This document shows, in pieces, positions 19,149-29,700 of a stretch of DNA of 64,000 nt. Under the pieces are notes generated by a model, which had not been told where the DNA came from, searched no databases, and saw only the letters and a program-made list of their open reading frames with translations. A program made the position numbers and the translations under genes. The DNA lies in the NCBI GenBank assembly GCA_026913215.1, contig JAPTYK010000001.1, positions 7,130,001-7,194,000 of the forward strand, in the 5' to 3' direction. This stretch comes from Streptomyces diastatochromogenes. Its GTDB lineage: Bacteria > Actinomycetota > Actinomycetes > Streptomycetales > Streptomycetaceae. Positions within the stretch are counted from its first letter, which is position 1. Each line of letters starts with the position of its first letter.

Positions 19149-21083
19149 GTGACACCCCGTTTCACCCTGCTCCGACGCGCGACCGCAGTCCTCGCCACCT
19201 CGTCCGCACTCCTCCTCGGCACCCTCACCCCGAACGCCACCGGGGCGGACACCGGGACGGCCCCGCCCCCGGCCCTCACCGGGGCACAGCTCGCCGCCTC
19301 CTGGACCGCCCCGCTGTCGACCCGGGACCGGTACGTCGTCGACGCGAACGGCGACCGGTTCAAGCTCAAGTCCGGCAACTGGGCCGGAGCGCAGGGCACC
19401 TGGCAGGGCAGCGGCGACGTCAACGACGTCGCCAACCACCAGGCCCGCCAGAAGTCGAACAACATCCCGCTCGGCCTCGACCGGAAGCCGATCGCCGACA
19501 TCCTCGCCGACTTCCACGCCCTCGGCCTCAACAGCATCCGGCTGCCGTTCGCCAACGCGCTGATCCACGACACCGCCGTCGTCCCGGACGCGGCGGTCAC
19601 CGCCAACCCGCAGCTCAAGGGCAAGACCCCGCTCCAGGTCCTCGACGCCGTCGTCGGGGCCCTGACCGCCGACGGCTTCGCCGTCATCCTCAACAACCAC
19701 ACCACCAGCTACCGCTTCTGCTGCGGCCTGGACGGCAACGAGCGCTGGAACAGCGGCCAGACCACCCAGCAGTGGATCGACGACTGGGTGTTCCTCGCCA
19801 AGCGCTACCAGGCCGACAAGCGGGTCGTCGGCGCCGACCTGCGCAACGAGGTCCGCCGCGACACCTGGGACGACCCCAACTGGGGCTGGGGCGACGACCA
19901 CGACCTCAACAAGGCCATGGAAGAGGCCGGGAACAAGATCCTCCAGGCCAACCCGGACATGCTCGTCATCATGGAGGGCATCAACTGGCAGGGCATCCCG
20001 ACCGACATCACCCCCCACGGCCGTCCGATGCTCACCCCCGTCGCCACCCTGTCCAACACCCTGATCCGCTCCGACAAGCTCGTCTACGCCGCCCACTTCT
20101 ACGGCTACACGGGCCCGAACCACACCGGCGCCACCGGCACCGGAGAGACGCACGACCCCCGCTACGAGGAGCTCACCCCCGCCCAGCTCGCCCAGGCCGT
20201 CGACGACGAGGCCCTGTTCGTCACCCGGTCCGGGCAGCACTTCACCGCCCCCGTGTGGATCAGCGAGTTCGGCGCCGCCGGCCGCGGCGCCGTCGACACC
20301 CGGGAACGCGCCTGGTTCACCAACTTCACCGACATCCTGGTGCGGAACGACGCCGACTTCGCCATCTGGCCCCTCGTCGGCTGGACCGACGCGAACGGCA
20401 CCCCGCAGGACAACTGGGCCATGGTCAACTACAGCGCGAACGGCACCCGGCTCGGCGTCATGGACGCCGGCGACTGGCGCGCCACCGACTGGAACAAGCT
20501 CGTCAACGCCCCCGGCCGGACCGGCCGCGTCGCCCCGGCCCCGCGCTGGAACATGCTCAACCTGGACCACGCCGACTACAACGCCTCCGCCACCATGCTC
20601 GCTAAGCCGGACTGGTCGCCGGGCAACCGCAAGGGCACCTGCCCCGACAGCCAGCGCGTGACCGGCCTCGCCCGGAGCAGCGGCCGGGGCCTGTGCACCG
20701 ACGCCGGACAGCCGGCGAAGGCGAGCGGCCCGTGGACCGTCGTCACCGACGAGCGGTACGTGACCGGCGGCGACTGGGCGAGCGGCTACAACAAGCTCCA
20801 GTGCCCCGACCGCGCCTTCGCCGTCGGCTACGGCGTCAGCGGCACGTCCATGGCGTCCCTGCTGTGCGCCCCGCGGCCACCGCCCTCCCGCCAGCGGCCG
20901 CGTCCTCTGGTTCGACCGCGGCGACAACCGGCCCGCGACCGGCGGCTCGACCGCCAGCGACTGGGCACCCGGCTACTACAGGGCCAGTGCGCCGACAACG
21001 AGTACCTCGCCGGCGTCGCCTACACCTGGAAGTGGAACCACGGCGGCGTCCCCGACGCCCTGCTGTGCCGCCCGCTCGCCTGA
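19149..21083 (+). CDS. Secreted GH5-type glycoside hydrolase with C-terminal Cys-containing repeats
   Basis: The protein begins with a signal peptide (RRATAVLATSSALLLGTL) and a (beta/alpha)8 hydrolase domain. DLRNEVRRDTW carries the acid/base Glu and WISEFGAAG the nucleophile Glu, as in GH5 endoglucanase-type enzymes. It should cut a beta-linked plant polysaccharide outside the cell and feed the importer. After about residue 490 come two related segments, SGYNKLQCPDRAFAVGYG and PGYY(K)GQCADNEYLAGVAY, each ending in LLC-x-P; they may bind carbohydrate or the cell wall. Two compensating frameshifts lie near 20870 and 20985. GTG 19149 has AAGGAG six bases upstream. Corrected length is about 644 residues. 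Confidence 0.85.
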   Translation: MTPRFTLLRRATAVLATSSALLLGTLTPNATGADTGTAPPPALTGAQLAASWTAPLSTRDRYVVDANGDRFKLKSGNWAGAQGTWQGSGDVNDVANHQARQKSNNIPLGLDRKPIADILADFHALGLNSIRLPFANALIHDTAVVPDAAVTANPQLKGKTPLQVLDAVVGALTADGFAVILNNHTTSYRFCCGLDGNERWNSGQTTQQWIDDWVFLAKRYQADKRVVGADLRNEVRRDTWDDPNWGWGDDHDLNKAMEEAGNKILQANPDMLVIMEGINWQGIPTDITPHGRPMLTPVATLSNTLIRSDKLVYAAHFYGYTGPNHTGATGTGETHDPRYEELTPAQLAQAVDDEALFVTRSGQHFTAPVWISEFGAAGRGAVDTRERAWFTNFTDILVRNDADFAIWPLVGWTDANGTPQDNWAMVNYSANGTRLGVMDAGDWRATDWNKLVNAPGRTGRVAPAPRWNMLNLDHADYNASATMLAKPDWSPGNRKGTCPDSQRVTGLARSSGRGLCTDAGQPAKASGPWTVVTDERYVTGGDWASGYNKLQCPDRAFAVGYGVSGTSMASLLCAPRPPPSRQRPRPLVRPRRQPARDRRLDRQRLGTRLLQGQCADNEYLAGVAYTWKWNHGGVPDALLCRPLA

Positions 21084-21102
21084 CCGCGTTCCCACCCGTT
21101 CC

Positions 21103-21132
21103 GGCCGGCCGCCCGACCCCGGGCGGCCGGCC
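21103..21132 (+). terminator. Hairpin between GH5 and GH35 genes
   Basis: GGCCGGCCGCCCG (21103-21115) pairs perfectly with CGGGCGGCCGGCC (21120-21132) over a 4-base loop, 20 bases after the GH5 stop. It probably ends most importer-operon transcripts. Confidence 0.75.
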
Positions 21133-21159
21133 CATCCGCACCCGAGGAGCACCGCACCC

Positions 21160-22911
21160 ATGCCCCGACTGGAGATCGCCGACGACGGATTCCGTCTCGA
21201 CGACCGCCCGTTCCGCATCATCTCCGGAGCCCTGCACTACTTCCGGATCCACCCGGAGCAGTGGGCCGACCGCCTCCGCAAGGCCCGGCTTCTCGGCCTC
21301 AACACGGTCGAGACCTACGTCCCCTGGAACCTGCACGCCCCGCGCCGGGGCGAGTTCCGCCTCGACGGCGGCCTCGACCTGCCCCGGTTCCTCGACGCCG
21401 CGGCCGCCGAAGGCCTCCACGTCCTCCTCCGCCCCGGCCCGTACATCTGCGCCGAATGGGAGGGCGGCGGCCTGCCCTCCTGGCTGCTCACGGACGAGGA
21501 CATCGCCCTGCGCAGCCGCGACCCCCGCTTCCTGACCGCCGTCGACGAGTACCTCGGCGCCCTTGTGCCGCCGCTCAAGCCCTACCTCGGCAGCAACGGC
21601 GGGCCCGTTCTCGCGGTCCAGGTCGAGAACGAGTACGGCGCGTACGGCGACGACACCGCGTACCTGGCCGAACTCGCCGCCCTGCTGCGCCGCCACGGCG
21701 TCGACGTCCCGCTCTTCACCTCCGACCAGCCCTCCGACCTCGCCGCCGGCAGCCTCGACGGCGTCCTGGCCACCGCCAACTTCGGCAGCCGCACCGAGGC
21801 CGGGCTCGCCGCCCTGCGCGCGCACCGGCCCCAGGGCCCCTGATGTGCATGGAGTTCTGGATCGGCTGGTTCGACCGCTGGGGCGGCGTCCACGCCCGCC
21901 GCGACCCGGCCGACGCCGCCGCCGAGCTCGACCTCCTGCTCTCCGCCGGGGCCTCCGTCAACATCTACATGTTCCACGGCGGCACCAACTTCGGCTTCAC
22001 CAACGGCGCCAACGACAAGGGGACGTACCGCCCCACCGTCACGTCCTACGACTACGACTCCCTCCTCGACGAGGCCGGCGACCCCACCCCCAAGTACGCG
22101 GCCTTCCGCGAGGTCATCGCCCGTCACGCGCCCGTGCCCGCCGACCCGCCGCCCGCCGCCGGGCCGAAGGGCGCGTACGGGGCGGTCGAACTCACCCGCA
22201 CGGCGGGGCTGTTCGACCAGGCCGACGCGCTCGGCACCCCGGTGACCGCCGACCGGCCGCTGACCATGGAGGAGCTCGGGCAGCCGTTCGGGTTCGTCCT
22301 CCACGAGACCGAACTGACCGCGCCCGGACCGGCGCTGCTGCACGCCGAGCGGGTCCACGACCGCGCCCAGGTCTTCGTCGACGGGCAGCCGGTCGGCGTC
22401 CTGGAGCGGGAGAACCACGAACACGCCCTCGCCTTCGCGGTGCCCCGCGCGGGCGCCCGGCTCGCCGTCCTGGTGGAGAACCAGGGCCGCGTCAACTACG
22501 GGCAGGCGCTCCACGACCGCAAGGGCCTGATCGGCCGGACCACGGTCAACGGCGCCGAGCCCGCCGTCTGGCACAGCCGCGCCCTGCCCCTCGACACCCT
22601 GGAGGCCCTCGACCTCCGGCCCCGCGATCCCGGGCGCCCGCCGGTCGGACCGGCCTTCCACCACGGCACCTTCACCGTGACGGAGCCCGCCGACACCTTC
22701 CTCCACCTCGACGGCTGGACGAAGGGCCTGGCCTGGATCAACGGCTTCCCCTGGGCCGCTACTGGTCCCGGGGCCCCAGGCCAGCCTGTACGTCCCCGCC
22801 CCGGTCCTCAGGCCCGGAACCAACGAGGTCACCGTCCTCGAACTCCACGCCTCCGCCACGCGCCGGGTCCACCTGCGCGGGGCGCCCGACCTCGGAGCCA
22901 CCGAGGAGTGA
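21160..22911 (+). CDS. GH35 beta-galactosidase (frameshifted)
   Basis: The start MPRLEIADDGFRLDDRPFRI and ISGALHYFRIHPEQWADRL are classic GH35 N-terminal sequence. VQVENEYGAYG holds the acid/base Glu and MCMEFWIGWFDRWGG the nucleophile Glu. The C-terminal jelly-roll ends in WINGFPLGRYWSRGPQ and LELHAS. There is no signal peptide, so it is cytoplasmic and should release terminal beta-galactose from imported oligosaccharides. The first frame ends at 21840 within a C run; restoring one C gives RPQGPLMCMEF and rejoins it. Further breaks near 22755 and 22785 shift to the frame that stops at 22909-22911. Corrected length is about 583 residues, typical for actinobacterial GH35. Confidence 0.9.
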
Positions 22912-22949
22912 GCGGGCACCCCTCCGCACCGACCCCCAGGGAGACCCTC

Positions 22950-23606
22950 GTGGACACCGGACTCCAAGCGGTCCTCTTCGACATGGACGGCACCCTCGTC
23001 GACACCGAGCGGCTCTGGCTGCGGACGGTCGAGGAGGAGGCCCGGGACCTCGGGCTCGACCTGACGGAGGCCGACCGCGCCTTCGTCCTCGGCCAGGCGA
23101 TCGGGGTCTGCGCGGAGCACCTCTCCGGCCGCGCCCCCGGCCGCACCGACCCCGCGCGGATCGGCGCGTCCCTCGAACGGCGCTTCACCGCACGGGTACG
23201 GGGACGGGTCGAGCCCCTGCCCGGCGCCGTGGAACTCCTCGCGGAGCTCCGCGCCGCCGGGGTGCCCACGGCGCTCGTCTCGGCCTCGCCGAGGACGGTC
23301 GTGGACACCGTCCTCGACGTCCTCGGGCGGGACCGCTTCACCACCTCCGTCGCCGAGGGGAGACCCCGCGCACCAGCCGTTCCTCGACCCCTACCGGGCG
23401 GCCCTGACCGCCCTCGGCGTGGATCCCGCCCGCTGCGTCGCCGTCGAGGACACCCCGACGGGCGTCGCCTCCGCGGAGGCGGCCGGCTGCGCGGTCCTGG
23501 CCGTGCCCGCGTACGCCGTCATCGCCCCGGCCCCGCGCCGGACGGTCGCGCGCGGCCTCCTGGACGTGGACCTCGCCCTCCTGGGGGGCTGGTCGCCGCT
23601 CCCTGA
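22950..23606 (+). CDS. HAD-superfamily sugar-phosphate phosphatase/phosphoglucomutase-like (frameshifted)
   Basis: HAD motif I is FDMDGTLVDTE near the N-terminus, motif II is LVSASPRTVVD, and motif IV reads CVAVEDTPTGVASAEAAGC. The cap domain between motifs I and II is helical (subfamily IA). Likely activities are dephosphorylation of a sugar phosphate or beta-phosphoglucomutase-type phosphate transfer. GTG 22950 lies 38 bases after the beta-galactosidase stop. Frames break near 23355 and at a six-G run at 23583-23588. With a seventh G the protein ends LALLGGLVAAP and stops at 23604-23606, giving about 219 residues. Position suggests it clears sugar phosphates made during galactoside use. Confidence 0.85.
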   Translation: MDTGLQAVLFDMDGTLVDTERLWLRTVEEEARDLGLDLTEADRAFVLGQAIGVCAEHLSGRAPGRTDPARIGASLERRFTARVRGRVEPLPGAVELLAELRAAGVPTALVSASPRTVVDTVLDVLGRDRFTTSVAEGRPRAPAVPRPLPGGPDRPRRGSRPLRRRRGHPDGRRLRGGGRLRGPGRARVRRHRPGPAPDGRARPPGRGPRPPGGLVAAP

Positions 23607-23620
23607 GGGCACGGCCGGGC

Positions 23621-24264
23621 TCAGGCGTGCGGCGCGGCGGTCACGGCGAGCGCCGAGGGCAGTTCGGCGCGGTGGCGCGGAGCCGGTGCACGAGGTCCTC
23701 GGGCGTGTGCCCGGAGGGCTGCGCCACCCAGGCGTCCAGGGCCCGGTGGAACAGCACCACGAGGAGGTCGAGGGCCAGCCGGGCGTGCAGCGGCCCGTCG
23801 GGGCCGGGAGGGCGAAGCGCCGCTCGACCACGGCGAGCGCGGACCGGGTGGTGCGGTCGCAGAAGGCGAGGCCGTGCGCGTCCATGGAGGGCGTACGGGC
23901 GGCGAGGTGACGGCTGGTGAGGGCGCGCCCGGCCCAGCCGTCGGCCGGCATCCGGCCGACGGCCTCGGCGAGGGCGTCCTCGAACAGGGAGCAGCCGCCG
24001 CCCGTCGGCCGGGCAGGTCTCCAGGACGTCGAGGAAGACCGCCCACAGGTCCTGGGTGGGGGCCATGGCGACGTCCTCCTTGCCGGCGAAGTAGCGGAAG
24101 AAGGTCCGCTTCGACACCTCGGCCGCCTCGCAGAGCGCGTCGAGCGTCACCCCGTCGAAGCCGTGGGCGCCGAACAGGTCGAGGGCGGTGTCGATCAGCA
24201 CCTGCCGGGTGCGCAGCTTCTTGCGCTCGCGGAGCGGGAGCGAGGGGGAGGTTTCGGCCGTCAT
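23621..24264 (-). CDS. TetR-family transcriptional regulator (frameshifted)
   Basis: The first 60 residues are a TetR DNA-binding domain: RQVLIDTALDLFGAHGFDGV, then LDALCEAAEVSKRTFFRYF and a lysine-rich helix end. The C-terminal ligand domain reads through three frames: SRHLAARTPSMDAHGLAFCDR, then LHARLALDLLVVLFHRALDAW, then ELPSALAVTAAPHA to the stop at 23621. ATG 24264 faces the oxidoreductase gene, and a perfect 15-base palindrome lies between them. It should repress itself and the oxidoreductase until a small molecule binds. Confidence 0.88.
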
Positions 24265-24307
24265 CGTGACCACTGTATCGGAGCGGCAAACGCTACCTAT
24301 AGGCTTA

Positions 24308-24322
24308 TGCCACTCAGTGGCA
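24308..24322. promoter_or_regulatory. TetR operator palindrome
   Basis: TGCCACTCAGTGGCA is a perfect 15-base palindrome (7-bp arms, single central C). It lies 18 bases upstream of the oxidoreductase ATG, just after a TATAGG-like -10 sequence, and 43 bases from the tetR start. The spacing and symmetry fit a TetR dimer site that blocks transcription of the oxidoreductase. Confidence 0.7.
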
Positions 24323-24340
24323 GAATCTTGGAGGTCTCCC

Positions 24341-25277
24341 ATGCGCGCGCTTCTCGTCGACCCCTCCGCCCCCGGCGGCCTCGGGCTCGGCACCGCCCCC
24401 GACCCCGAGCCCGCGCCCCACCAGGCCCTGATCCGGGTGACCGCGACCTCGCTCAACCACGGCGAGATCGCCTTCGGCCTCGCCGCCGCCCCGGAGGGCT
24501 CCGTCCTCGGCTGGGACGCCGCCGGAATCGTCGAACGGGCCGCGGCGGACGGCTCGGGACCCGCCGCCGGCACCCCGTGGTGACCCTGATGCCCGACGGC
24601 GCCTGGGCCGAACTCCGCGCGGTCGACACCGCCCTCATCGGCACCGCCCCGCCGGGGCCGACCCCGCCTCCCTCGCGACCGTCCCCGTCGCCGGCGCGAG
24701 CGCCCTGCGCGCCCTGCACCGCCTCGGCCCGCTCCTCGGACGCGACGTCCTGATCACCGGGGCCACCGGCGGCGTCGGACGGTACGCCGTCCAGCTCGCC
24801 CGCGCCGCCGGCGCCCACGTCGTGGCGTCCACGAGCTCCCCGGCCGCCAACGGCGCGCTCCTGCGCGGCCTCGGGGCGCACGAGGTGGTCGGCACGCCGA
24901 AGGAGACCGCCCGCCCGGTGGACGGGGTGATCGACCTGGTCGGCGGCCCGCTGCTCGTGGAGGCCTACGACAGGCTCGGCGAGGGCGGCACCCTCGTCGC
25001 CCTCGGACACTCCGCCGGCACCGGCGAGGACTTCCCGTTCGGGACGCTCTTCGGCGACCAGGGCCGGCACGACCGCTCCCTCGTGACCTTCTTCCTGCTC
25101 AACTGCGCCGGACTCGACCGCGACCTGACCTGGCTCGCCCACCGCGTCGCCGACGGAACCCTCGACCCGGGCATCACCTGGCGGAGCACCTGGGACGACG
25201 CGGCGGACGCGGTCACCGCCCTGCGCTCCGGAGACCTGCACGGCAAGGCGGTCCTGACCATTGGACAGACGTCCTGA
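24341..25277 (+). CDS. Zinc-independent MDR oxidoreductase (quinone-reductase-like; frameshifted)
   Basis: A medium-chain dehydrogenase/reductase. The N-terminal GroES-like part reads ATSLNHGEIAFGLAA and LGWDAAGIVE; the Rossmann part has the NADPH motif VLITGATGGVGRYAVQLARAAGA and GVIDLVGGPLLVEAYDRLG. Zinc-binding cysteines are absent, as in quinone oxidoreductases. It should reduce a quinone or enone with NADPH. ATG 24341 has GGAGGT four bases upstream. Breaks near 24580 and 24660 divide it into three frames; the corrected product is about 312 residues. The divergent TetR and its palindrome suggest induction by an electrophile or drug. Confidence 0.87.
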
Positions 25278-25366
25278 CCGTCGGCGCGAGGCGGTTCTGA
25301 TCGTCGGACGGACGCCCTGACCGTCGGCGTGAGGCGGTTCTGACCGTCGGACGGACGGCCTGACCG
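25273..25366 (+). repeat. 43-bp tandem repeat (2.2 copies) over the oxidoreductase 3' end
   Basis: Two 43-base units at 25273-25315 and 25316-25358, differing at three positions, and the first 8 bases of a third follow one another. The first unit contains the oxidoreductase stop codon. Each unit holds two copies of CTGAYCGTCGG, so the basic element occurs four times. No gene is encoded; it fills most of the gap before the glycosyltransferase. Confidence 0.85.
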
Positions 25367-25423
25367 CCGCACAGCCGGAGAAAGCACGCGCGTGGCCCCA
25401 CCGACCGGGCGGAGAATCACGCC

Positions 25424-26619
25424 ATGCGCATCGTGATCATCACCGCCGGCTCCCGGGGAGACGTCGCCCCCTATACCGGCCTGGGGCGGCGCCTGCTCGA
25501 CGCCGGTCACCAGGTCGCCCTGGCCGCCCATCCAGCCTTCGCCGCACTCGTCGGCGCCTGCGGCCTCGAGTACCGGCCGGTGCCGGGAGACCCCCAGGGG
25601 CTGATCAGGGACTGGGCCCGTGCGGCCTCGCGGGAGGAGGCCCAGGCGCTGACGAGGGCGTACGCGGACGGGATCGCCGACGGGGTGGCGGAGGCGGTGG
25701 AGGGCGGCGCCGACCTGCTGCTCACCGCCCACGGCCCGGCGCCGCTGAGCCGTATGGCCGGCGAGGCCCACGGCATCCCCGTCATCGGCGCCTATCTCGT
25801 ACCGTCGTTCGCCACCGGCGAGTTCCCGCTGCCCCACGCCCGGAACGCCGACGGCCGGAGCCCCGAGGGCAACCTCGCCGCGGGCCGGGAGGTGCTGAGG
25901 CGGGCCGAAGGGGTCTTCGCGGGCGGTGTGGCCCGGCTGCGCGAGCGCTTCGGGCTGCCCGACGGCACGCCCTCGGCGGCGGCTGACATCCGCCCGGCCT
26001 TCCACGGCTTCAGCCCGCTGGTCGTGCCGCGCCCGCGGACTGGCCGCCCGGGGTGGAGGTGACGGGCTACTGGTGGCCCGCGCGCCCGCACGCCTGGCGG
26101 CCCCGGCCGACCTCGTCGACTTCCTCCAGGCCGGTCCGCCCCGGTGTTCATCGGCTTCGGCAGCATGGCGGCGGGCCAGGGCGAACGGCTCGGCGAGCTG
26201 GTGGCCGCGGCCGTGAAGCGGGCGGGCGTGCGCGCGGTGGTGCAGGCGGGCTGGGCCGGCCTCGACGCCGGGGCCCCGACGTCCTGGCCGTCGGCGACGT
26301 CCCGCACGACTGGCTGTTCCCGCGCACCGCCGCCGTCGTCCACCACGCCGGGGCGGGCACCACCGCGGCCGGACTGCGCGCCGGAGTGCCCGCCGTGCCC
26401 GTCCCCGTCATGTACGACCAGCCGTTCTGGGCCGACCGGCTGCACGGCCTCGGCGTCGCCCCGCGGGCCGTGCCGTTCCAGGACCTGACCGCCGAAGCCC
26501 TCGCCGAGGCGATCACGGCCTGCCTGTCCGACCCGGACCTCCGCCGCCGCGCGGCCGGACTCGGACGCGCGATCGCCGCGGAGGACGGCGCCGCTCCGCT
26601 GCTCGCCCACATCGGCTGA
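25424..26619 (+). CDS. GT1-family glycosyltransferase (macrolide/rhamnosyl type; frameshifted)
   Basis: The N-terminal Rossmann half opens MRIVIITAGSRGDVAPYTGL, a hallmark of the UGT/MGT class. The C-terminal half has the nucleotide-sugar motif FPRTAAVVHHAGAGTTAAGL, then RAGVPAVPVPVMYDQPFWA. It transfers a sugar from an NDP-sugar to a lipophilic acceptor; the acceptor is unknown. Three one-base breaks (near 26036, 26140 and 26275) split it; the corrected length is about 398 residues. It is the only gene between the 43-bp repeats and the toxin gene, on the same strand, but nothing in the sequence ties it to the toxin. Confidence 0.88.
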
Positions 26620-26650
26620 GACGAGACCGGGCCCCGACAGGGCGCGTGCG

Positions 26651-26666
26651 GCGCACTTCGGTGTGC
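26651..26666 (+). terminator. UUCG-capped hairpin after the glycosyltransferase
   Basis: GCGCAC, the loop TTCG and GTGTGC (26651-26666) form a six-base stem with one G-U pair and a stable UUCG tetraloop, 31 bases after the stop at 26619. There is no U tract. It probably reduces read-through into the toxin gene. Confidence 0.5.
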
Positions 26667-26722
26667 GAGGCGCGGGGCGTGCTTCGAATGGCGTGTATGT
26701 CGGGGATGCAGCAGAAAGCATC

Positions 26723-26745
26723 GGTGTACTAGCTTTCCGTACACC
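26723..26745. promoter_or_regulatory. Inverted repeat upstream of the TcB-TcC gene
   Basis: GGTGTAC (26723-26729) and GTACACC (26739-26745) are exact inverted copies nine bases apart, in a locally less G+C-rich stretch directly before the possible toxin starts. It could be an operator for the toxin gene. Confidence 0.45.
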
Positions 26746-26752
26746 CAGGCCG

Positions 26753-29700
26753 ATGATCACGTGGGGTTGTGGTGGCCGTCAGCAGCGATTCCGCGACGAG
26801 GACGGCCGGCGGCGGCCCGGCACCGGCGGCACACCCGCCTCGACCGCCACTCCTGCTCCGGCCGTCGCCCCCGCACCGCAGGCGGCGCCCGCCGTGACCC
26901 TCCCGAAGGGCGGCGGGGCCCTCAAGGGCATCGGCGAGAAGTTCGCGGCCGACCCGGTGACCGGCGTCGGAGCCCTGACCGTGCCGGTCGCGGCCACCCC
27001 AGGCGCTCGGGCTTCGGACCGGACCCGGTGCTCCGTTACGACTCGGGCGCGGGCAACGGCCCTTCGGCCTCGGCTGGAGCCTCGGGCTGCCCGCGATCAC
27101 CCGCAAGACCGACAAGGGCGTCCCCCGGTACGACGACCCGGCCGACTCCGATGTCTTCGTCCTGTCCGGCGCCGAGGACCTCGTCCCCGTGCTCGTCCCC
27201 GAGGGCGACGGCTGGGTGCCGGAGACGCTGCCGCCGCGCACGATCGGCGGCACCTCCTACGCCGTCCGGCGCTACCGGCCCCGCGTCGAGGGCCCCTTCG
27301 CCCGCGTCGAGCGCTGGACGAACACCCGGGACCCGGCCGACGTCTGCTGGCGCTCGATCTCCCGGGACTCCGTCACCACCTGGTACGGCACCACCCCCGA
27401 GTCCCGGATCGCCGACCCGGCCGACGCCTCCCGCGTGTTCAGCTGGCTGATCTCCGAGCGCCACGACGACCGGGGCAATCTCGTCGCCTACGGCTACCGT
27501 CCCGAGGACGACGAGGGCGTGGACACGACCGCCGGCCACGAGCGGAACCGGCGGCGCTCCGCCAACCGCCACCTCAAGCGGATCCGCTACGGAAACCGCA
27601 CCCCCTGGCCCTCCTCCCTCGAAGACGCAGACGCAGACGCCGAGGGCGCCACCGGCCGGCGCCCGCTGCCCGCCGACGACCAGTGGCACTTCGAACTCGT
27701 CCTCGACTACGGCGAGCACGACCCGACCGCCCCCACCCCCCACGACTCCGGCCCCTGGAGCGCCCGCCCCGACCCCTTCTCCTCGTTCCGCTCCGGTTTC
27801 GAGGTGCGCACCCACCGGCTCTGCCGACGCGTGCTGATGTTCCACCACTTCCCCGAGGAACCGGAGGTCGGCGCCGACTGCCTGGTCCGCTCCACGGACC
27901 TCGGGTACGCGTACGGCGGGACGCACACGACCCTCGCGGCGGTGAGCCACCGGGGCCACCAGCGCGACGGCGGCGGCTACCGGACCCGTTCCCTGCCGCC
28001 GGTCGAGTTCGGCTACTCGGAGGCGGTCGTCGACCCCACCCTCCGCGAGCTCGACGAGGAGAGCCTGGACGGACTGCCCGCGGGCCTCGACGGCACCCGG
28101 TACCGCTGGGTCGACCTGGACGGCGAGGGACTGCCGGGCATCCTCACCGAGCAGGGCGGCGGATGGTTCCACAAGCGCAACCTCAGCCCGCTCGCCCCGG
28201 CCCGCGCCCGCTTCGGACCGGCCGAGGCCGTCCCCTCCCGCCCCTCGCTCGCCCTGGCCTCCGGAGGCCGGTTCCTCGACCTCGCGGGAGACGGACGCCC
28301 CGACCTGGTGACCCTCACCGGCCCCGCCCCCGGCTTCCAGGAACACGCCGCCGACGGGACCTGGGAGCCGTACACGCCCTTCGCGACGCTGCCCGACCGC
28401 GACTGGTCCGACCCGAACCTCCGCTTCGTCGACCTCGACGGCGACGGACTCGCCGACGTCCTCGTCACCGAGGACGACGCCCTGGTCTGGCACCCTTCCC
28501 TCGGCGAGGACGGCTTCGGACCCGAGCGGCGCGAGACCCGCGCCCGCGACGAGGAACGCGGCCCGGTGCTCCTCCTCGCCGACGCCGAACAGTCCGTCCA
28601 CCTCGCCGACATGAGCGGGGACGGGCTCACCGACCTCGTCCGCGTCCGCAACGGCGAGGTCTGCTACTGGCCCAACCTGGGCCACGGCCGCTTCGGCCCG
28701 AAGATCGTGATGGCCGGGGCCCCGGCCGACCATCCCGACCGCTTCGACCGGCGGCGCCTGGTCCTGGCCGACGTCGACGGCTCCGGCACCACGGACATCC
28801 TCCACCTGCGCGCCGACGGCGCGCGGATCCACTTCAACCGGTCCGGCAACGACTTCGCGCCCCCGGTGCCCCTGCCGACCCTGCCCCCGGCGGACGCCCT
28901 CACCGAGGTCCTCGCCGTCGACCTGCTCGGCAACGGCACGGCCTGCCTGGTGTGGTCCTCGCCCCTGCCGGCGGACGCCCACCGTCCCCTGCGCTACCTG
29001 GACCTGATGGGCGGGGTGAAACCCCATCTGCTCACCCGGGTGCGCAACAACCTCGGCGCGGAGACCGAGATCACGTACGCGCCCTCCACCGCCTTCGCCC
29101 TGCGCGACCGGCGGGCGGGCACGCCCTGGGCGACGAAGCTGCCCTTCCCCGTCCACGTCGTCGAGCGGACGACCTCCCGCGACAAGTGGCGCGGCACGGC
29201 CTTCACCAGCAGCTACAGCTACCACCACGGCTGCTTCGACGGGACCGAGCGCGAGTTCCGCGGCTTCGCCCGCGTGGAGCGGACCGACGTCGAGGACTAC
29301 GGCACCTTCGCCGCGGCCAACGCCGACAGCCCGTACGTCACCGCCGACCACCGGCTCTACCAGCCGCCCGTACGGACGGTCGCCTGGCACCACACCGGGG
29401 TGCCCGTCGAAGGGCGGGACCCGCTGCACCCGTTCCGGCACGAGTACTTCGGCGCCGCCGAGGAGTACGCGCCGCCCGGCCCGGACCTGGAGGGCCTCGC
29501 CCTCGACGCCGACGAACGGCGGGAAGCCCTGCGGGCGTTCAGGGGCGCCGTCCTGCGCGAGGAGACGTACGAGCTCGACCTCACCGCGACGGCGGACGGC
29601 GGACGGCCCCCGGCCCCGGTCCGGATCCTCTCCGCCACCTCGTACGCCCACCGGATCCGCCGCCTCCAGCCCCGCGCCGGCGGCCGGCACGCCGTCTTCC

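Noticed and set aside
25424..26619. Natural-product gene cluster suggested by the glycosyltransferase and methyltransferase
   Set aside because: No core biosynthetic enzyme (PKS, NRPS, terpene or RiPP) is in the window, and the two genes are 14 kb apart.
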